64,000 nucleotides of DNA from Streptacidiphilus sp041262165 (GTDB taxonomy: Bacteria; Actinomycetota; Actinomycetes; Streptomycetales; Streptomycetaceae): positions 116,490 to 180,489 of the forward strand of contig NZ_JBGCBY010000018.1 of NCBI RefSeq assembly GCF_041262165.1. Reading direction: 5' to 3'. Position numbers and translations under genes: made by a program. The notes under the pieces were generated by a model that saw only the letters and a list, made by a program, of their open reading frames with translations, made no database searches and was not told the origin of the DNA. Below, one piece after another: positions 8,667 through 18,066 of the stretch (position 1 is the first letter of the stretch; every line of letters starts with the position of its first letter).

Positions 8667-10577
8667 GTGCACGTACGCCGACCCCACCGCGCCGTGGCCG
8701 CCCTGGTCACCGCCGCCCTGGTCGCACTCGGTTTCACCGTGGTCGACAGCACCGCGAGCGCCGACGCCACGAACCTGGTCGCCAACCCGGGCTTCGAGAG
8801 CGGCAACCTGTCCGGCTGGACCTGCGACACGGGTACCGCCGGCGTGGCGGCCTCGCCGGTGCACTCGGGCTCGTACGCCCTGGCCGCGGTGCCGACCGGG
8901 TCCGACACCGCCCAGTGCACGCAGAGCGTCGCGGTGCAGCCCAACTCCAGCTACACGCTGTCCGCGTACGTCCAGGGCGCCTACGTCTACCTGGGCGCCA
9001 CCGGCTACAGCTCGACCTGGACGCCGTCGACGAGCGGCTGGCAGCAGCTGTCCACCTCGTTCACCACCGGTGCCTCGACCACCTCGGTGACCGTGTACCT
9101 GCACGGCTGGTACGCCCAGGGCGCCTACCACGCCGACGACGTGGTGCTGACGGGCCCGGCCGGACCGGGCCCCAGCCCCAGCCCGACGCCGACCCCGACG
9201 CCCACCCCGACACCCACGCCCACGCCCACCCCGACGCCCACGCCCACGCCCACGGTGACGCCGACGCCCTCGCCGACCGGCACCGGTGGGGGCGGGTCGC
9301 CGTGGCACCCGTCCTCGCTGTCGATCGGAACCGTCTACACCCCGGGCAGCACCGTGGACGCCTTCTTCAGCACCCTCAAGTCGCACGGCAAACTGCCGAA
9401 CTACGGCTACGAGTACCTGATCGGCAGCGACTTCCCCAACTGGGCGGCGACCACCACGACCATGGTCACCCACTCCCAGCAGCTCGGAATGACCCCGGTC
9501 ATGGTCGACTACGGCATGAACGGCAACATCGACGGCTCCGGCGTCGACTACACCAACATGCAGAGCAGCAGCTGGCTGACGACCTACTTCCAGGCCCTGC
9601 GCAGCGCCGCGACCGCGGCCGGCACCGCTGCCGCAGGAAAGCCGGTCGGCTGGGTGGTCGAGCCGGACATGCTCGGCTACCTGCAGCAGAACTACGCGGC
9701 CGGCTACGGCAACGACGCCGCGAAGATGCCCGCCGCCACCGGCGCCGCCTACTCCTCCGGGGTGCTCGCCGCCGGCAGCGACCCGGCCTTCGGCAACAGC
9801 CTGACGGGCCTGGTCGCGGCGATCAACTACACCATCAAGAAGTACGACCCGTCCGCGTTCGTCGGCTGGCAGGTCAACACCTGGGCCGTGCGCGACGCGC
9901 TGAAGGACACCGACACCCAGGGCTGGAGCGCCGGGCGCCAGTCGGTGACCAACGTGGCCACCCAGGTCGCGGCCTTCGCCAAGAGCGCCGGCATCGGCGC
10001 CCGAGCCGACTTCGTGGCCTTCGACCAGTGGGGACAGGACTTCGGCATCCTGCGCGACCCCAACCCGGCCGCCGACATCCGCTACCTGAACGCCGCCCAC
10101 TGGAGCAACTACCTGCTGTACGTGCAGACCATCCGGCAGTCGCTCGCCCTGCCCGCGGTCCTGTGGCAGATCCCGGTGGGCCACCTCAACTCGACCCTGA
10201 CCGCCAGCCCGACCTACTGGAACGCCTCGGGGAAGTTCCCCGACCTGAGCGACACCGCCGAGCAGAGCCAGGACTCCGCCTCCACCTTCTTCTACGGCGA
10301 CTCCTTCACCGCCGGCGGCAACAACCTGGCCTTCTACAGCGCCAACCCGGGCGCGGACCCGAAGATCTCGGTCAGCGGAAACACCGTCAGCTGGGGCCCG
10401 CACATCCCCGAGGCGGCCGCCGCGGGCGTGGTGGCGATCCTGTTCGGGGCGGGCACCGGCACCGGCACCTACGGCGTGCCCGAAATGGTCGGCACCGACC
10501 AGAGCGCCCCCGGCGACTTCGACTACTGGGTCACCCGCACCCAGTCCTACCTCGCCAGTCCGACCCCGCTGCCCTGA
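8667..10577 (+). CDS. Secreted protein: carbohydrate-binding module, PT linker, uncharacterised domain
   Basis: 636 residues from a GTG with CGGAGG six bases upstream. Signal peptide of ~32 residues (ends ASA). Residues ~33-165 look like a CBM4/9-like jelly roll (NLVANPGFESGNLSGWTC). Residues ~168-205 are a Pro-Thr linker. Residues ~215-636 form a large domain beginning SLSIGTVYTPGSTVDAFFST, with acidic candidates such as VEPDMLGY and AFDQWGQDF and many aromatic residues, consistent with a TIM-barrel glycoside hydrolase, but I do not recognise the family. Predicted extracellular polysaccharide-active protein. It is monocistronic and followed by a hairpin. Confidence 0.85.
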   Translation: MHVRRPHRAVAALVTAALVALGFTVVDSTASADATNLVANPGFESGNLSGWTCDTGTAGVAASPVHSGSYALAAVPTGSDTAQCTQSVAVQPNSSYTLSAYVQGAYVYLGATGYSSTWTPSTSGWQQLSTSFTTGASTTSVTVYLHGWYAQGAYHADDVVLTGPAGPGPSPSPTPTPTPTPTPTPTPTPTPTPTPTVTPTPSPTGTGGGGSPWHPSSLSIGTVYTPGSTVDAFFSTLKSHGKLPNYGYEYLIGSDFPNWAATTTTMVTHSQQLGMTPVMVDYGMNGNIDGSGVDYTNMQSSSWLTTYFQALRSAATAAGTAAAGKPVGWVVEPDMLGYLQQNYAAGYGNDAAKMPAATGAAYSSGVLAAGSDPAFGNSLTGLVAAINYTIKKYDPSAFVGWQVNTWAVRDALKDTDTQGWSAGRQSVTNVATQVAAFAKSAGIGARADFVAFDQWGQDFGILRDPNPAADIRYLNAAHWSNYLLYVQTIRQSLALPAVLWQIPVGHLNSTLTASPTYWNASGKFPDLSDTAEQSQDSASTFFYGDSFTAGGNNLAFYSANPGADPKISVSGNTVSWGPHIPEAAAAGVVAILFGAGTGTGTYGVPEMVGTDQSAPGDFDYWVTRTQSYLASPTPLP

Positions 10578-10590
10578 ACCGGCCCGGCCT

Positions 10591-10617
10591 GCGGCTGCGC
10601 CCGGCGGGCGCAGCCGC
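10591..10617 (+). terminator. Terminator hairpin after the CBM protein
   Basis: An 11-bp perfect stem GCGGCTGCGCC/GGCGCAGCCGC with a 5-nt loop, 13 bp after the stop codon. Confidence 0.7.
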
Positions 10618-10638
10618 CGGGCGGGATAGGGTGATCGC

Positions 10639-11286
10639 GTGACATCAGCAGCCTCGGGCGGACCGGGGCCCCGCGTCGGCCAGCGCCCCGCCACCTTGCG
10701 CGCCGAGTACCGCGAGCAGACCAGGCGGCGGCTGCTCGCGGCGGTGCGCGAGGTGCTGGAGGAGTCCGACTACGCGGCCACCACCGTCGACGAGGTGGTC
10801 GGCCGGGCGGGCACCAGCCGCGCCACCTTCTACCTGCACTTCCGCTCCAAGGCCGAGGCGGTGGGGGCGCTGCTGGAGGAGGTCACCGCGTCCGACCGCG
10901 GCTGGTACACCGTGCTGGAGCAGGCGATCGGCTCGCAGGCCCGGCTGCGGGTGTGGATGGACGACGCGCTGCGCTGGTACGAGTCGCACGCGGGGCTGCT
11001 GGCCGCGCTCAACGAAGCCGGCGCGGTGGAGCGCACGGTGGCCGAGCGCCGCTCGGCCTCCATCGAGCGGCTGGTGTCGACGATGACCGGCTACCTGGAG
11101 CGCCGCCCCGAGGGCCCGGCCCGCGCGCAGGCGCAGCTGCGGCTGCAACTGCTGGTGCGCCAGCTGCACCAGGTGGCGATGGACACCGCGGTGCAGCGCA
11201 GCTGGCAGCCGGACCGCGAGGCGCTGCTGGACGTGATGGCGGCCAGCTGGCACGCCGCCCTGGGAGCGCCCGGCCAAGAACCCTGA
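10639..11286 (+). CDS. TetR-family transcriptional regulator
   Basis: 215 residues. Helix-turn-helix at residues ~20-65: TRRRLLAAVREVLEESDY, then VDEVVGRAGTSRATFYLHF, a typical TetR recognition helix ending YLHF. The C-terminal ligand domain is divergent. The GTG start has no Shine-Dalgarno but has TAGGGT (10627-10632) exactly six bases upstream, so the transcript is probably leaderless. It is convergent with the symporter gene. The target is unknown; the inverted repeat at 13519-13544 before the symporter operon is one possibility. Confidence 0.88.
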   Translation: MTSAASGGPGPRVGQRPATLRAEYREQTRRRLLAAVREVLEESDYAATTVDEVVGRAGTSRATFYLHFRSKAEAVGALLEEVTASDRGWYTVLEQAIGSQARLRVWMDDALRWYESHAGLLAALNEAGAVERTVAERRSASIERLVSTMTGYLERRPEGPARAQAQLRLQLLVRQLHQVAMDTAVQRSWQPDREALLDVMAASWHAALGAPGQEP

Positions 11287-11329
11287 TCCCTGACGGACTC
11301 AAGGGCCCTGGCCGGGCGGCCGCGGGGCG

Positions 11330-12937
11330 CTACTCGGCGCCGGCGCCCAGCAGGACGCGTTCCTGGACGGCGGCGAAGTCCGGCTCGGCCGCGGCCTTGC
11401 GCCGGCCGCGGACGCTGCCCGCCCAGCCCAGCGCGAACGCGGCGGGCACCGAGACCAGGCCGGGGGTCTGCAGTGGGAACCAGGCGAAGTCGGCGTGCGG
11501 GAACAGCGCGAACGCGGACCCGGAGACGGTGGGCGAGAACGCCTGCAGGCCCACCGCGCACAGCAGTCCGCCGTAGACCGTCCACAGCAGTCCGGTGCGG
11601 TTGTAGCGGCTCCAGAACAGGCTGTAGAGCAGGGCGGGCAGCACCGCCGAGGCGGCGATGGACACCGCGAGGGAGGACATGAACTGCACGTTGTAGCCCT
11701 GCGCGGCGATCGCCAGCACGATGCCCAGGGTGCCGACGGCCAGCACCGACCAGCGCACCGCGCGCACCTCGCCGGCCTGGGACAGGCGGCCCTTGCGCAC
11801 GGCGTGCGCGTGCAGGTCGTGCGCGAGGGCGGCGGCCGCGGCCAGGGTGATGCCGGCGACCACCGCCAGCACGGTCACGAACACCGAGCAGGCGACCGCG
11901 GTGAACAGCGCGCTGCCGGCGGTGGTGCCGGTGCCGCCCTGCAGGACCCCGGCCAGCAGCAGCAGCGCGCCCTGCCCGTTGGGGTTGACCGCGCCGATCA
12001 TCCGGTCGCCGACCAGGGCCGCTGCGCCCAGCCCGATGACGGCCACCAGCAGGCAGAAGGCGCCGACCATGCCGATGGCGTAGCGGGTGGAGCGCCGGGC
12101 GGCGCTGCCGGTCGGGGAGGCGTTCACCCGCATGATCATGTGCGGCATGCAGGCGGCGCCCAGGACCACGGTCAGCTGCAGGCCGATGAAGTTGAGCCGG
12201 CCACTGGCGGTGGTGCCCAGTTGCAGGCCCGGGTGCAGGTAGGCGGCGCCCTGCCCGCTGCCCGCGGACGCGGCGCTGAGCAGGGCGTCGATGCTCCAGT
12301 GGAAGTGGCTCAGCACCGACAGGGCCACCGCGACCACCGCGGCGAAGGTCAGCACGACCTTGACGATCTGCACCAGGCTGGTGCCGCGCATACCGCCCAG
12401 CACGGTGTAACAGATCATCAGCACGCCGATCAGGGCGGTGCAGACCTGCTGCGCGCCGGGCCCGGTCAGGCCCAGGACCTGCGCGGTGGCCGAGCCCGCA
12501 CCGGAGAGCTGGACCACCAGGAAGGGCAGCGAGACCGCGAGGGTCACCACGGCCGCGGCGATGCGCGGCGCGGCGCCGCCGGCGCGCATGGCCAGGACGT
12601 CGCCCAGGGTGTAGCGGCCCGCGTTGCGCAGCGGGCGGGCGATCAGCAGCAGCACGCCCAGCGCCAGGACGGTGCTGACGGCCAGGGTGAAGCCGTCGTA
12701 GCCGGACATCGCCACGATGCCGGTGGTGCCGAGCAGGGTGGCCGCGGAGATGTAGTCGCCGGACAGGGCCAGCGCGTTCTGCAGGGGCGTCAGGGTGCGG
12801 TTGGCGGTGTAGAAGTCGGCGACCTCGTCGCCTTCGGGGCCGACCATCACGCACAGCAGCAGCGAGGCGCCCACGAAGATCAGGAAAGCGATCAGGACCA
12901 GGGTCTGGGTGTTCGCGCCCAGGGCGGCGGGGTTCAT
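11330..12937 (-). CDS. actP: Sodium:solute symporter, acetate permease type
   Basis: 535 residues with about 13 membrane segments, SSS family. The N-terminal motif DFYTANRTLTPLQNALALSGDYISAATLL is characteristic of ActP-like cation/acetate symporters, and GGMRGTSLVQIVKVVLTF is a further SSS signature. The start at 12937 was chosen because the ATG overlaps the upstream DUF485 stop by 4 bp. DUF485 partners normally precede ActP. Predicted uptake of acetate or a related short-chain carboxylate with Na+ at the plasma membrane. Confidence 0.88.
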   Translation of the reverse strand: MNPAALGANTQTLVLIAFLIFVGASLLLCVMVGPEGDEVADFYTANRTLTPLQNALALSGDYISAATLLGTTGIVAMSGYDGFTLAVSTVLALGVLLLIARPLRNAGRYTLGDVLAMRAGGAAPRIAAAVVTLAVSLPFLVVQLSGAGSATAQVLGLTGPGAQQVCTALIGVLMICYTVLGGMRGTSLVQIVKVVLTFAAVVAVALSVLSHFHWSIDALLSAASAGSGQGAAYLHPGLQLGTTASGRLNFIGLQLTVVLGAACMPHMIMRVNASPTGSAARRSTRYAIGMVGAFCLLVAVIGLGAAALVGDRMIGAVNPNGQGALLLLAGVLQGGTGTTAGSALFTAVACSVFVTVLAVVAGITLAAAAALAHDLHAHAVRKGRLSQAGEVRAVRWSVLAVGTLGIVLAIAAQGYNVQFMSSLAVSIAASAVLPALLYSLFWSRYNRTGLLWTVYGGLLCAVGLQAFSPTVSGSAFALFPHADFAWFPLQTPGLVSVPAAFALGWAGSVRGRRKAAAEPDFAAVQERVLLGAGAE

Positions 12938-13428
12938 CGGCCGGTCACCGGGCGCTGGTCCCACGGGTCCTGGTAGCGGGGGGCGGCGCCGTAGCGGTCC
13001 TCGCGCGGGTTGCCGTGCGGGGCCTGGCGCGGGTCGCCGTACTGGCTGTGGTGCAGGCCTTCGCCCAGGGTCTCGGCCAGCGGGTCGCAGGTGCGCGTCG
13101 AGCGGCGGTCGAAGCGGGCCGCGGTCCACAGCAGCCCGACCGCCTGCGCCACGCCGAGCACGATGCCCAGGGTGACGCGGCCGAACACCTCGGTGCCCAG
13201 CAGTCCGCCGCCGGTGCAGGCCAGCAGCACCATGACGGCGAAGCCGGCGGCGTTGGCCACGGCGAAGCCGCGGCCCAGGCGCGCCGTGGCGCGGTTCAAG
13301 GTGGCCAGTTCGCCCGCGGCCCGGTCGCGGGCGGCCCACGCCGCGGGCGGGTCCAGCGGCGCGCCGGGGTGGCCGGCCGCTCGATGGCGGGAGCGGAAGC
13401 TGTCGGGCGGGAGGTGTGCGGCTGGCAT
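12934..13428 (-). CDS. DUF485 small membrane protein, symporter partner
   Basis: 164 residues with two predicted membrane segments (FAVANAAGFAVMVLLACTGG and VTLGIVLGVAQAVGLLW), flanked by polar tails; the C-terminal ~55 residues are hydrophilic and Pro/Gln/Arg-rich. GAGGAA precedes the ATG. DUF485 genes are typically cotranscribed with actP, as here (4-bp overlap). Function is thought to be accessory to the symporter. Confidence 0.82.
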   Translation of the reverse strand: MPAAHLPPDSFRSRHRAAGHPGAPLDPPAAWAARDRAAGELATLNRATARLGRGFAVANAAGFAVMVLLACTGGGLLGTEVFGRVTLGIVLGVAQAVGLLWTAARFDRRSTRTCDPLAETLGEGLHHSQYGDPRQAPHGNPREDRYGAAPRYQDPWDQRPVTGR

Positions 13429-13518
13429 AGGGGCGTTCCTCGAGCGGGGGTGAGGGGGGTGAGGGGGTGGGGTGCGTCGCCTGTCGGGTGGTGCGCCACC
13501 CTAGCCAGCCCCATGCCT

Positions 13519-13544
13519 AGTGACTAGACATCTGTCCAGTCACT
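13519..13544. promoter_or_regulatory. Candidate operator upstream of the DUF485-actP operon
   Basis: Imperfect inverted repeat AGTGACTAGACA - TC - TGTCCAGTCACT (11 of 12 pairs), 90 bp upstream of the DUF485 start. The size and symmetry fit a dimeric TetR/GntR regulator. Confidence 0.5.
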
Positions 13545-13588
13545 CCACATTCGAGACCAAGGCGGTATCCGGCGCCCATCGGGCCGCG

Positions 13589-13637
13589 ACCCCAGGTTCC
13601 ATCCAGGACAGGAACAGTCCTGGATGGAACCTGGGGT
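13589..13637. repeat. Perfect 21-bp-stem hairpin
   Basis: The arm 13589-13609 (ACCCCAGGTTCCATCCAGGA...) is exactly complementary to 13617-13637, with a 7-nt loop. It lies in the gap between the symporter operon and the decayed gene. A stem this long and perfect suggests a mobile-element end, an attenuator or a small-RNA terminator. Confidence 0.8.
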
Positions 13638-13669
13638 GGGATCACCGCGATCAACCGGACGGCGGTCGA

Positions 13670-13950
13670 TCGTGCGCCCGCGCGACCAGTCCAACCGGGC
13701 CGACTCGTTCCGCCTGGTGCAGGACGAGAGCGTGCAGGACGTGCTGGCGTTCTGCAGGCAGTCGCCAAAGAGACCGCCGAGATCGTCGGCGCGCTGCCGG
13801 ACCTGGTGCACACCGTCGAGCTGCCCAAGGCCCCTGGGTTTCACCTGGTCGAGGAGCTCGCCGGCACGCCGACATCCTGCGCGAGTCCATCGACGGGGTG
13901 ACCGCCTTCGCCCCGCTCGGCTGGAAGCGGCGCGGCGGCCCCGCCGGTAA
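13670..13950 (+). pseudogene. Decayed gene with two single-base frameshifts, family unknown
   Basis: Three consecutive frames join into one plausible protein: DQSNRADSFRLVQDESVQDV..., then (after loss of one C near 13752) AVAKETAEIVGALPDLVHTV...FHLVEELA, then (after loss of one C near 13867) RHADILRESIDGVTAFAPLG. Restoring one C at each place (TTCCTG, GCCCGG) gives a continuous reading of ~90 residues. No start codon or recognisable family. Both lesions are C deletions in C-runs, so sequencing error is an alternative to genuine decay. Confidence 0.5.
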
Positions 13951-14050
13951 CCGCGGGCCGGGGCCGGGGACCCCGGCGGGCGGCCTCGCGGCCCTGTGGG
14001 CCTGGAAGTTGACGCTCCGTCGACCAGGGGCCACCCCTTAGGCTGGCGAG

Positions 14051-14983
14051 GTGATCGTCAAGGAAACCTTCCACATCCGCAGGACCCTGCCGTTCGTGCG
14101 GTTCGACCTCCTGCTCGCCGCGGTCAGCGGCACCGCCGCCTACCTGCTGGTCGACCTCGCCGGCCTGCGCTGGCTCGCGCTGCCCTCGCTGCTGGCCACC
14201 GTCCTGGGCACGGCGCTGGCCATCCTGCTCGCCTTCCGTGCCAACACCGCCTACCAGCGCTGGTGGGAGGCGAGCACCATCTGGGCCCAACTGACCGGCC
14301 AGTGCCGCACCCTGGTGCGCGTGGCGCGCACGGTGACCGACGCCAAGCTCGCCGACCCCGCGGTGGACCCCGACACCGTCCACGCCTGGCAGCGCGACCT
14401 GGCCAACCGCCAGGCCGCCTGGGCGCACAGCCTGGCCCGGCAGCTGCGCGGCCAGGACCCCACCCCCGAACTCACCCGCCTGCTGCCGCCCGAGGAGGCG
14501 CCGCTGGTGCTGGCCGCGGACAACCGGCCCGCTGTCCTGGCCCGGCTGCAGAGCCAGGCCATCTTCCGCGGCTACGCCGCCGGGATCCTGACCGGCCTGG
14601 ACAACTTCCAAATGGAGACCGCGCTGGCCGGGCTGTCCACCCAGCAGGCTCTGGCCGAGCGGATGAGCACCACCCCGATCCCGCGCCCGCACGACTACCT
14701 CAGCCGCATGTTCGTGCACTGCTACGTGGTGGTGTTCCCGTTCGCCGCGATCAGCGCCCTGCCCGCCTACCGGTGGCTGGTGATCCCCAGCGCGCTGCTG
14801 ATCGCCGTGTTCTTCCGGATGGTCGAGCGCGTCGGCGCCTCCACCGAGGAGCCCTTCGCCAACCGCACCCAGGACGTGCCGATCACCGCCCTGGCCACCA
14901 ACCTGGAACGCGACCTGCTCGAACTCCTCGACGTCCCCCAGCGCCCGGCCAAGCCCGTGCCCGTGGAGGGCTACCTCTGGTAG
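14051..14983 (+). CDS. Bestrophin-family (UPF0187) membrane channel
   Basis: 310 residues. The motif AFRANTAYQRWWEAS (residues ~62-76) is diagnostic of the bacterial bestrophin/RFP-TM family, with two N-terminal and two C-terminal hydrophobic segments and the C-terminal EEPFANRTQDVPITAL motif. Members are pentameric channels, sodium-selective in the characterised bacterial homologue. The GTG start has TAGGCT (14039-14044) six bases upstream and no Shine-Dalgarno, suggesting a leaderless transcript. Confidence 0.9.
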   Translation: MIVKETFHIRRTLPFVRFDLLLAAVSGTAAYLLVDLAGLRWLALPSLLATVLGTALAILLAFRANTAYQRWWEASTIWAQLTGQCRTLVRVARTVTDAKLADPAVDPDTVHAWQRDLANRQAAWAHSLARQLRGQDPTPELTRLLPPEEAPLVLAADNRPAVLARLQSQAIFRGYAAGILTGLDNFQMETALAGLSTQQALAERMSTTPIPRPHDYLSRMFVHCYVVVFPFAAISALPAYRWLVIPSALLIAVFFRMVERVGASTEEPFANRTQDVPITALATNLERDLLELLDVPQRPAKPVPVEGYLW

Positions 14984-14998
14984 GCGGCCGGCCCGAGG

Positions 14999-17755
14999 TC
15001 AGGTGCGCGGTTTGGTGCGGCGGGTCGCATCGGCGGTGGCCGGGTCCTCGGGCCAGGGGTGGCGCGGGTAGCGGCCGCGCAGGTCGGCGCGCACGGCCCG
15101 GTAGCCCTCGCGCCAGAAGGAGGCCAGGTCGCCGGTGACCGCGGCCGGGCGTCCGGCCGGGGAGAGCAGATGGACCGTCAGCGCGACCCGTCCCCCGGCC
15201 AGGGCCGGGGCCGCGCTCCAGCCGAGCAGCTCCTGGACCCTGGCCGCCAGCACCGGGCGCTCGCCCGAGTAGTCCACCCGGATCCGCGAGCCCGACGGCA
15301 CGGTGATCCGCTCGGGGGCCAACTCGTCCAGCCGCCCGGCCGCGCCGCTCGCCCAGGGCAGCAGGCGGGTCAGCGCCGCCGCGGTGTCCAGGCGTTCCAG
15401 GTCCGCGCGGCGCCTGGCCCGCGACAGCTCCGGTTCCAGCCAGGTCCCTGCCCCCGCCTGCAGGGCCTGGTCGCTGACGTCGGGCCAGGGCTCGCCGAGC
15501 CAGCGGTGCAAGAACGCCAGCCGCTCGCGCAGCGCGGTGGCCCGGGCGGTCCAGGTGAGCAGGCCGCCGACGCCCTCGCGGGCCAGACCCTCCAGCAGTG
15601 CGGCGCGCAGCAGCGCCGGGTCGGGGTCGGCCAGCGCGTGGGCGCTGAGCTCGATGGCGCCCAGCGCCTCGACGCGCCGGGCCGCCACCTCGCCGCGGCG
15701 GCTGCCGGCGGGCACCGTCCAGCGCACTTCCTCACGGGTGGTCAGCAGCGCGGCGCCGGCCCGCCGGGCGGTGTCCTCGTCGATGACGGCGGCGTGCTGG
15801 ATGCGGGCCGAGGGCGAGCCGGCGGGGCGGTCGGCGACGGCCACCGCCAGCCAACTCGACGCGGGCAGCGCCGAGCCCGCGCTGGTGGTGGCGGCGGTGC
15901 CCGAGGCCATCAGGTAGCTGCCGCGGGCGCCGGGTTCGGGGCCGGCGGCGGCGCGGGCCTGAGCGATGCGTTCGGGGAAGGCCAGGGCGACCAGCAGCCC
16001 GGCGACGGCCCGGTCGGCCCGGTCGGCGGGACCGGCGGGACCGGCCTGGCCCGCCGGTCCCCGGTCCGGCACGGGCAGGTCGGGCGACAGCGGTCCGGGC
16101 GCGGGCAGTTCGGGCGCGGCCGGGTCGGGCGCGGCCGGGTCGGGCGCGGCCGGCTGCGGCGGCGGGGTGCCGCCTTCGCGCAGGTGCCGGCGCAGGCGGC
16201 GCGCCTCCTCGCGCCAGCGCGCCGCGTACGGGTCGCGCCCTTCTCGCACCGTGCGCCACACCGCGGACAGGTCCTCGCCCAGCGCCCGCGGCGGCTCCTC
16301 GGACAGCAGGGCGACCAGTTCGGCCGCGCGCCGCTCCCCCACCAGCGGCGCGCCGTCCAGCAGCGCCCGCGCCAGCCGCGGGTGCAACCCGGTGCGCGCG
16401 ATGCGCAGGCCGCGGGCGGTGGCCCGCCCCTTGGCGTCGACCGCGCCCAGCGCGGCCAGCGCGGCACCGGCCGCGGCCATCGCCCCGGCCGGCGGCGGGT
16501 CGGGCAGGGCCAGGCCCCGCGCCTGCGGATCGCCCCAGCAGGCGGCCTGCAGCGCGAACGAGGTCAGGTCGGCCAGGGCGATCTCCGGGGTCGGCAGGCG
16601 CTGCGCCCGGGCGTCCTCGACCTCGGCCCAGCACCGGTAGACCGCGCCCGGCGCCTCGCGCCCGGCCCGCCCCGCGCGCTGGCGCCCGGTGGCCAGCGAG
16701 GCCCGCACGGTCACCAGGCGCGAGAGCCCGCGCGCGTGGTCGGTGCGCGGCTCGCGGGCCAGCCCGCAGTCGACCACGGTGCGTACCCCGGGCACGGTCA
16801 GCGAGGACTCGGCGACCGAGGTCGCCAGGATCACCCGGCGCCGCCCACCCGCGCTGAGCGCCGCGTCCTGCACCCGCGCGGCGGCCCGGCCGTGCAACTG
16901 CAGCACCTCGACCGCCCCGCCGGGCCCGCCGACCGCGCCGGCCGCGTCGGGTCCATCGGGTCCGCCGGGCCCGCCGAGCAGGTGGGCGACCCGGCTGATC
17001 TCGCCCGCGCCGGGCAGGAAGCACAGCACGTCCCCCTCCCGCTCCCCCAGCGCCCGGCGCACGGTCGCCGCCACGTGCTCCAGCAGCGCCGGGTCGGTGC
17101 GCGTGCCCTGCGCCGGGCGCACCGGGCGCGGCGCTGGCGTCCACAGCACCTGGACCGGGTACGCGGCGCCGTGCGCCTGCACCACCGGCGCGGGCCCGCC
17201 CACGTCGCCCAGCAGCGCGGCCCAGGCGGCGGTGTCGGAGGTGGCCGAGGCGCAGACCAGGTGCAGGTCCGGGCGCAGCGTGGCGCGCACGTCGAGGAGG
17301 AACGCCAGGGCGGTGTCGGCGTCCAGGTGGCGCTCGTGGCATTCGTCGAGCAGGACGGTGTCCACGCCGGCCAGTTCCGGGTCGCGTTGCAGGCGCTGCA
17401 GCAGCACGCCGGTGGTCACCACCTCGACCACGGTGTGCGGGCCCACCCGGCGCTCGCCGCGCATGGTGTGGCCGATGCGCCCACCGGCCCCATCGGCCGC
17501 TTCGGTGGGTTCGCCGAGCAGCCAGGCCATCCGCCGGGCGGCGGCGCGCACCGCCAGCCGGCGCGGTTCGGCCACCAGCACCCGCCGCGGCGGGCCGGGC
17601 AGCTCGTCCACCAGGCCGGCCAGGGCCAGCGGGACCAGGGTGGTCTTGCCCGTGCCGGGCGGGGCCGCGAGCACGGCGGTGCCCCGCCGGGCCAGGGCGC
17701 GTTGCAGCTCGGGGACGGCGTCGCGGACGGGGAGATCGAGCCAGGCGGGGTTCAC
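14999..17755 (-). CDS. hrpB: ATP-dependent RNA helicase HrpB
   Basis: 918 residues, somewhat longer than usual because of Pro/Ala-rich insertions. DEAH/DExH superfamily 2 motifs in order: Walker A APPGTGKTT, DECH box (LLDECHERH), SAT motif (CASATSD), motif VI QRAGRAGRE. The C-terminal HrpB-specific domain includes RIRVDYSGERPVLAARVQEL and HPWPEDP near the end. The GTG start at 17755 (VNPAWLDLPV) begins just before the conserved N-terminus; the longer open frame upstream is low-complexity Arg/Gly and rejected. Predicted RNA helicase of undefined substrate. Confidence 0.93.
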   Translation of the reverse strand: MNPAWLDLPVRDAVPELQRALARRGTAVLAAPPGTGKTTLVPLALAGLVDELPGPPRRVLVAEPRRLAVRAAARRMAWLLGEPTEAADGAGGRIGHTMRGERRVGPHTVVEVVTTGVLLQRLQRDPELAGVDTVLLDECHERHLDADTALAFLLDVRATLRPDLHLVCASATSDTAAWAALLGDVGGPAPVVQAHGAAYPVQVLWTPAPRPVRPAQGTRTDPALLEHVAATVRRALGEREGDVLCFLPGAGEISRVAHLLGGPGGPDGPDAAGAVGGPGGAVEVLQLHGRAAARVQDAALSAGGRRRVILATSVAESSLTVPGVRTVVDCGLAREPRTDHARGLSRLVTVRASLATGRQRAGRAGREAPGAVYRCWAEVEDARAQRLPTPEIALADLTSFALQAACWGDPQARGLALPDPPPAGAMAAAGAALAALGAVDAKGRATARGLRIARTGLHPRLARALLDGAPLVGERRAAELVALLSEEPPRALGEDLSAVWRTVREGRDPYAARWREEARRLRRHLREGGTPPPQPAAPDPAAPDPAAPELPAPGPLSPDLPVPDRGPAGQAGPAGPADRADRAVAGLLVALAFPERIAQARAAAGPEPGARGSYLMASGTAATTSAGSALPASSWLAVAVADRPAGSPSARIQHAAVIDEDTARRAGAALLTTREEVRWTVPAGSRRGEVAARRVEALGAIELSAHALADPDPALLRAALLEGLAREGVGGLLTWTARATALRERLAFLHRWLGEPWPDVSDQALQAGAGTWLEPELSRARRRADLERLDTAAALTRLLPWASGAAGRLDELAPERITVPSGSRIRVDYSGERPVLAARVQELLGWSAAPALAGGRVALTVHLLSPAGRPAAVTGDLASFWREGYRAVRADLRGRYPRHPWPEDPATADATRRTKPRT

Positions 17756-18066
17756 CGTGGCAGTCTCGCCGATCGCCGGGCCGCGCGGCGATCGGCGCCC
17801 GCGCCCGCGCCGCCCGCCGCGTCCCGGTACCGGGCCACGGCGGTGGCGCCGGGCGCGGTCCGGCTCGGGGCCGGCGCGGCCCTGCGGGCGCATCGCCGCC
17901 GGCCCGTGCCCCGAGCCCTGCGCCGTCAGCCGTGGGCAGTCCCGGGGGCCGGGCAGCGGCGCCCGGCCGTGTCCGCAGGTCGTGGGCGGGGTAGGGGGCC
18001 GGTAGGCGGCTGCGCGGGCGAACCGGCTCGATGCTGCGCGCCGGCACGCGGCCCGCGGAGGCGGTC

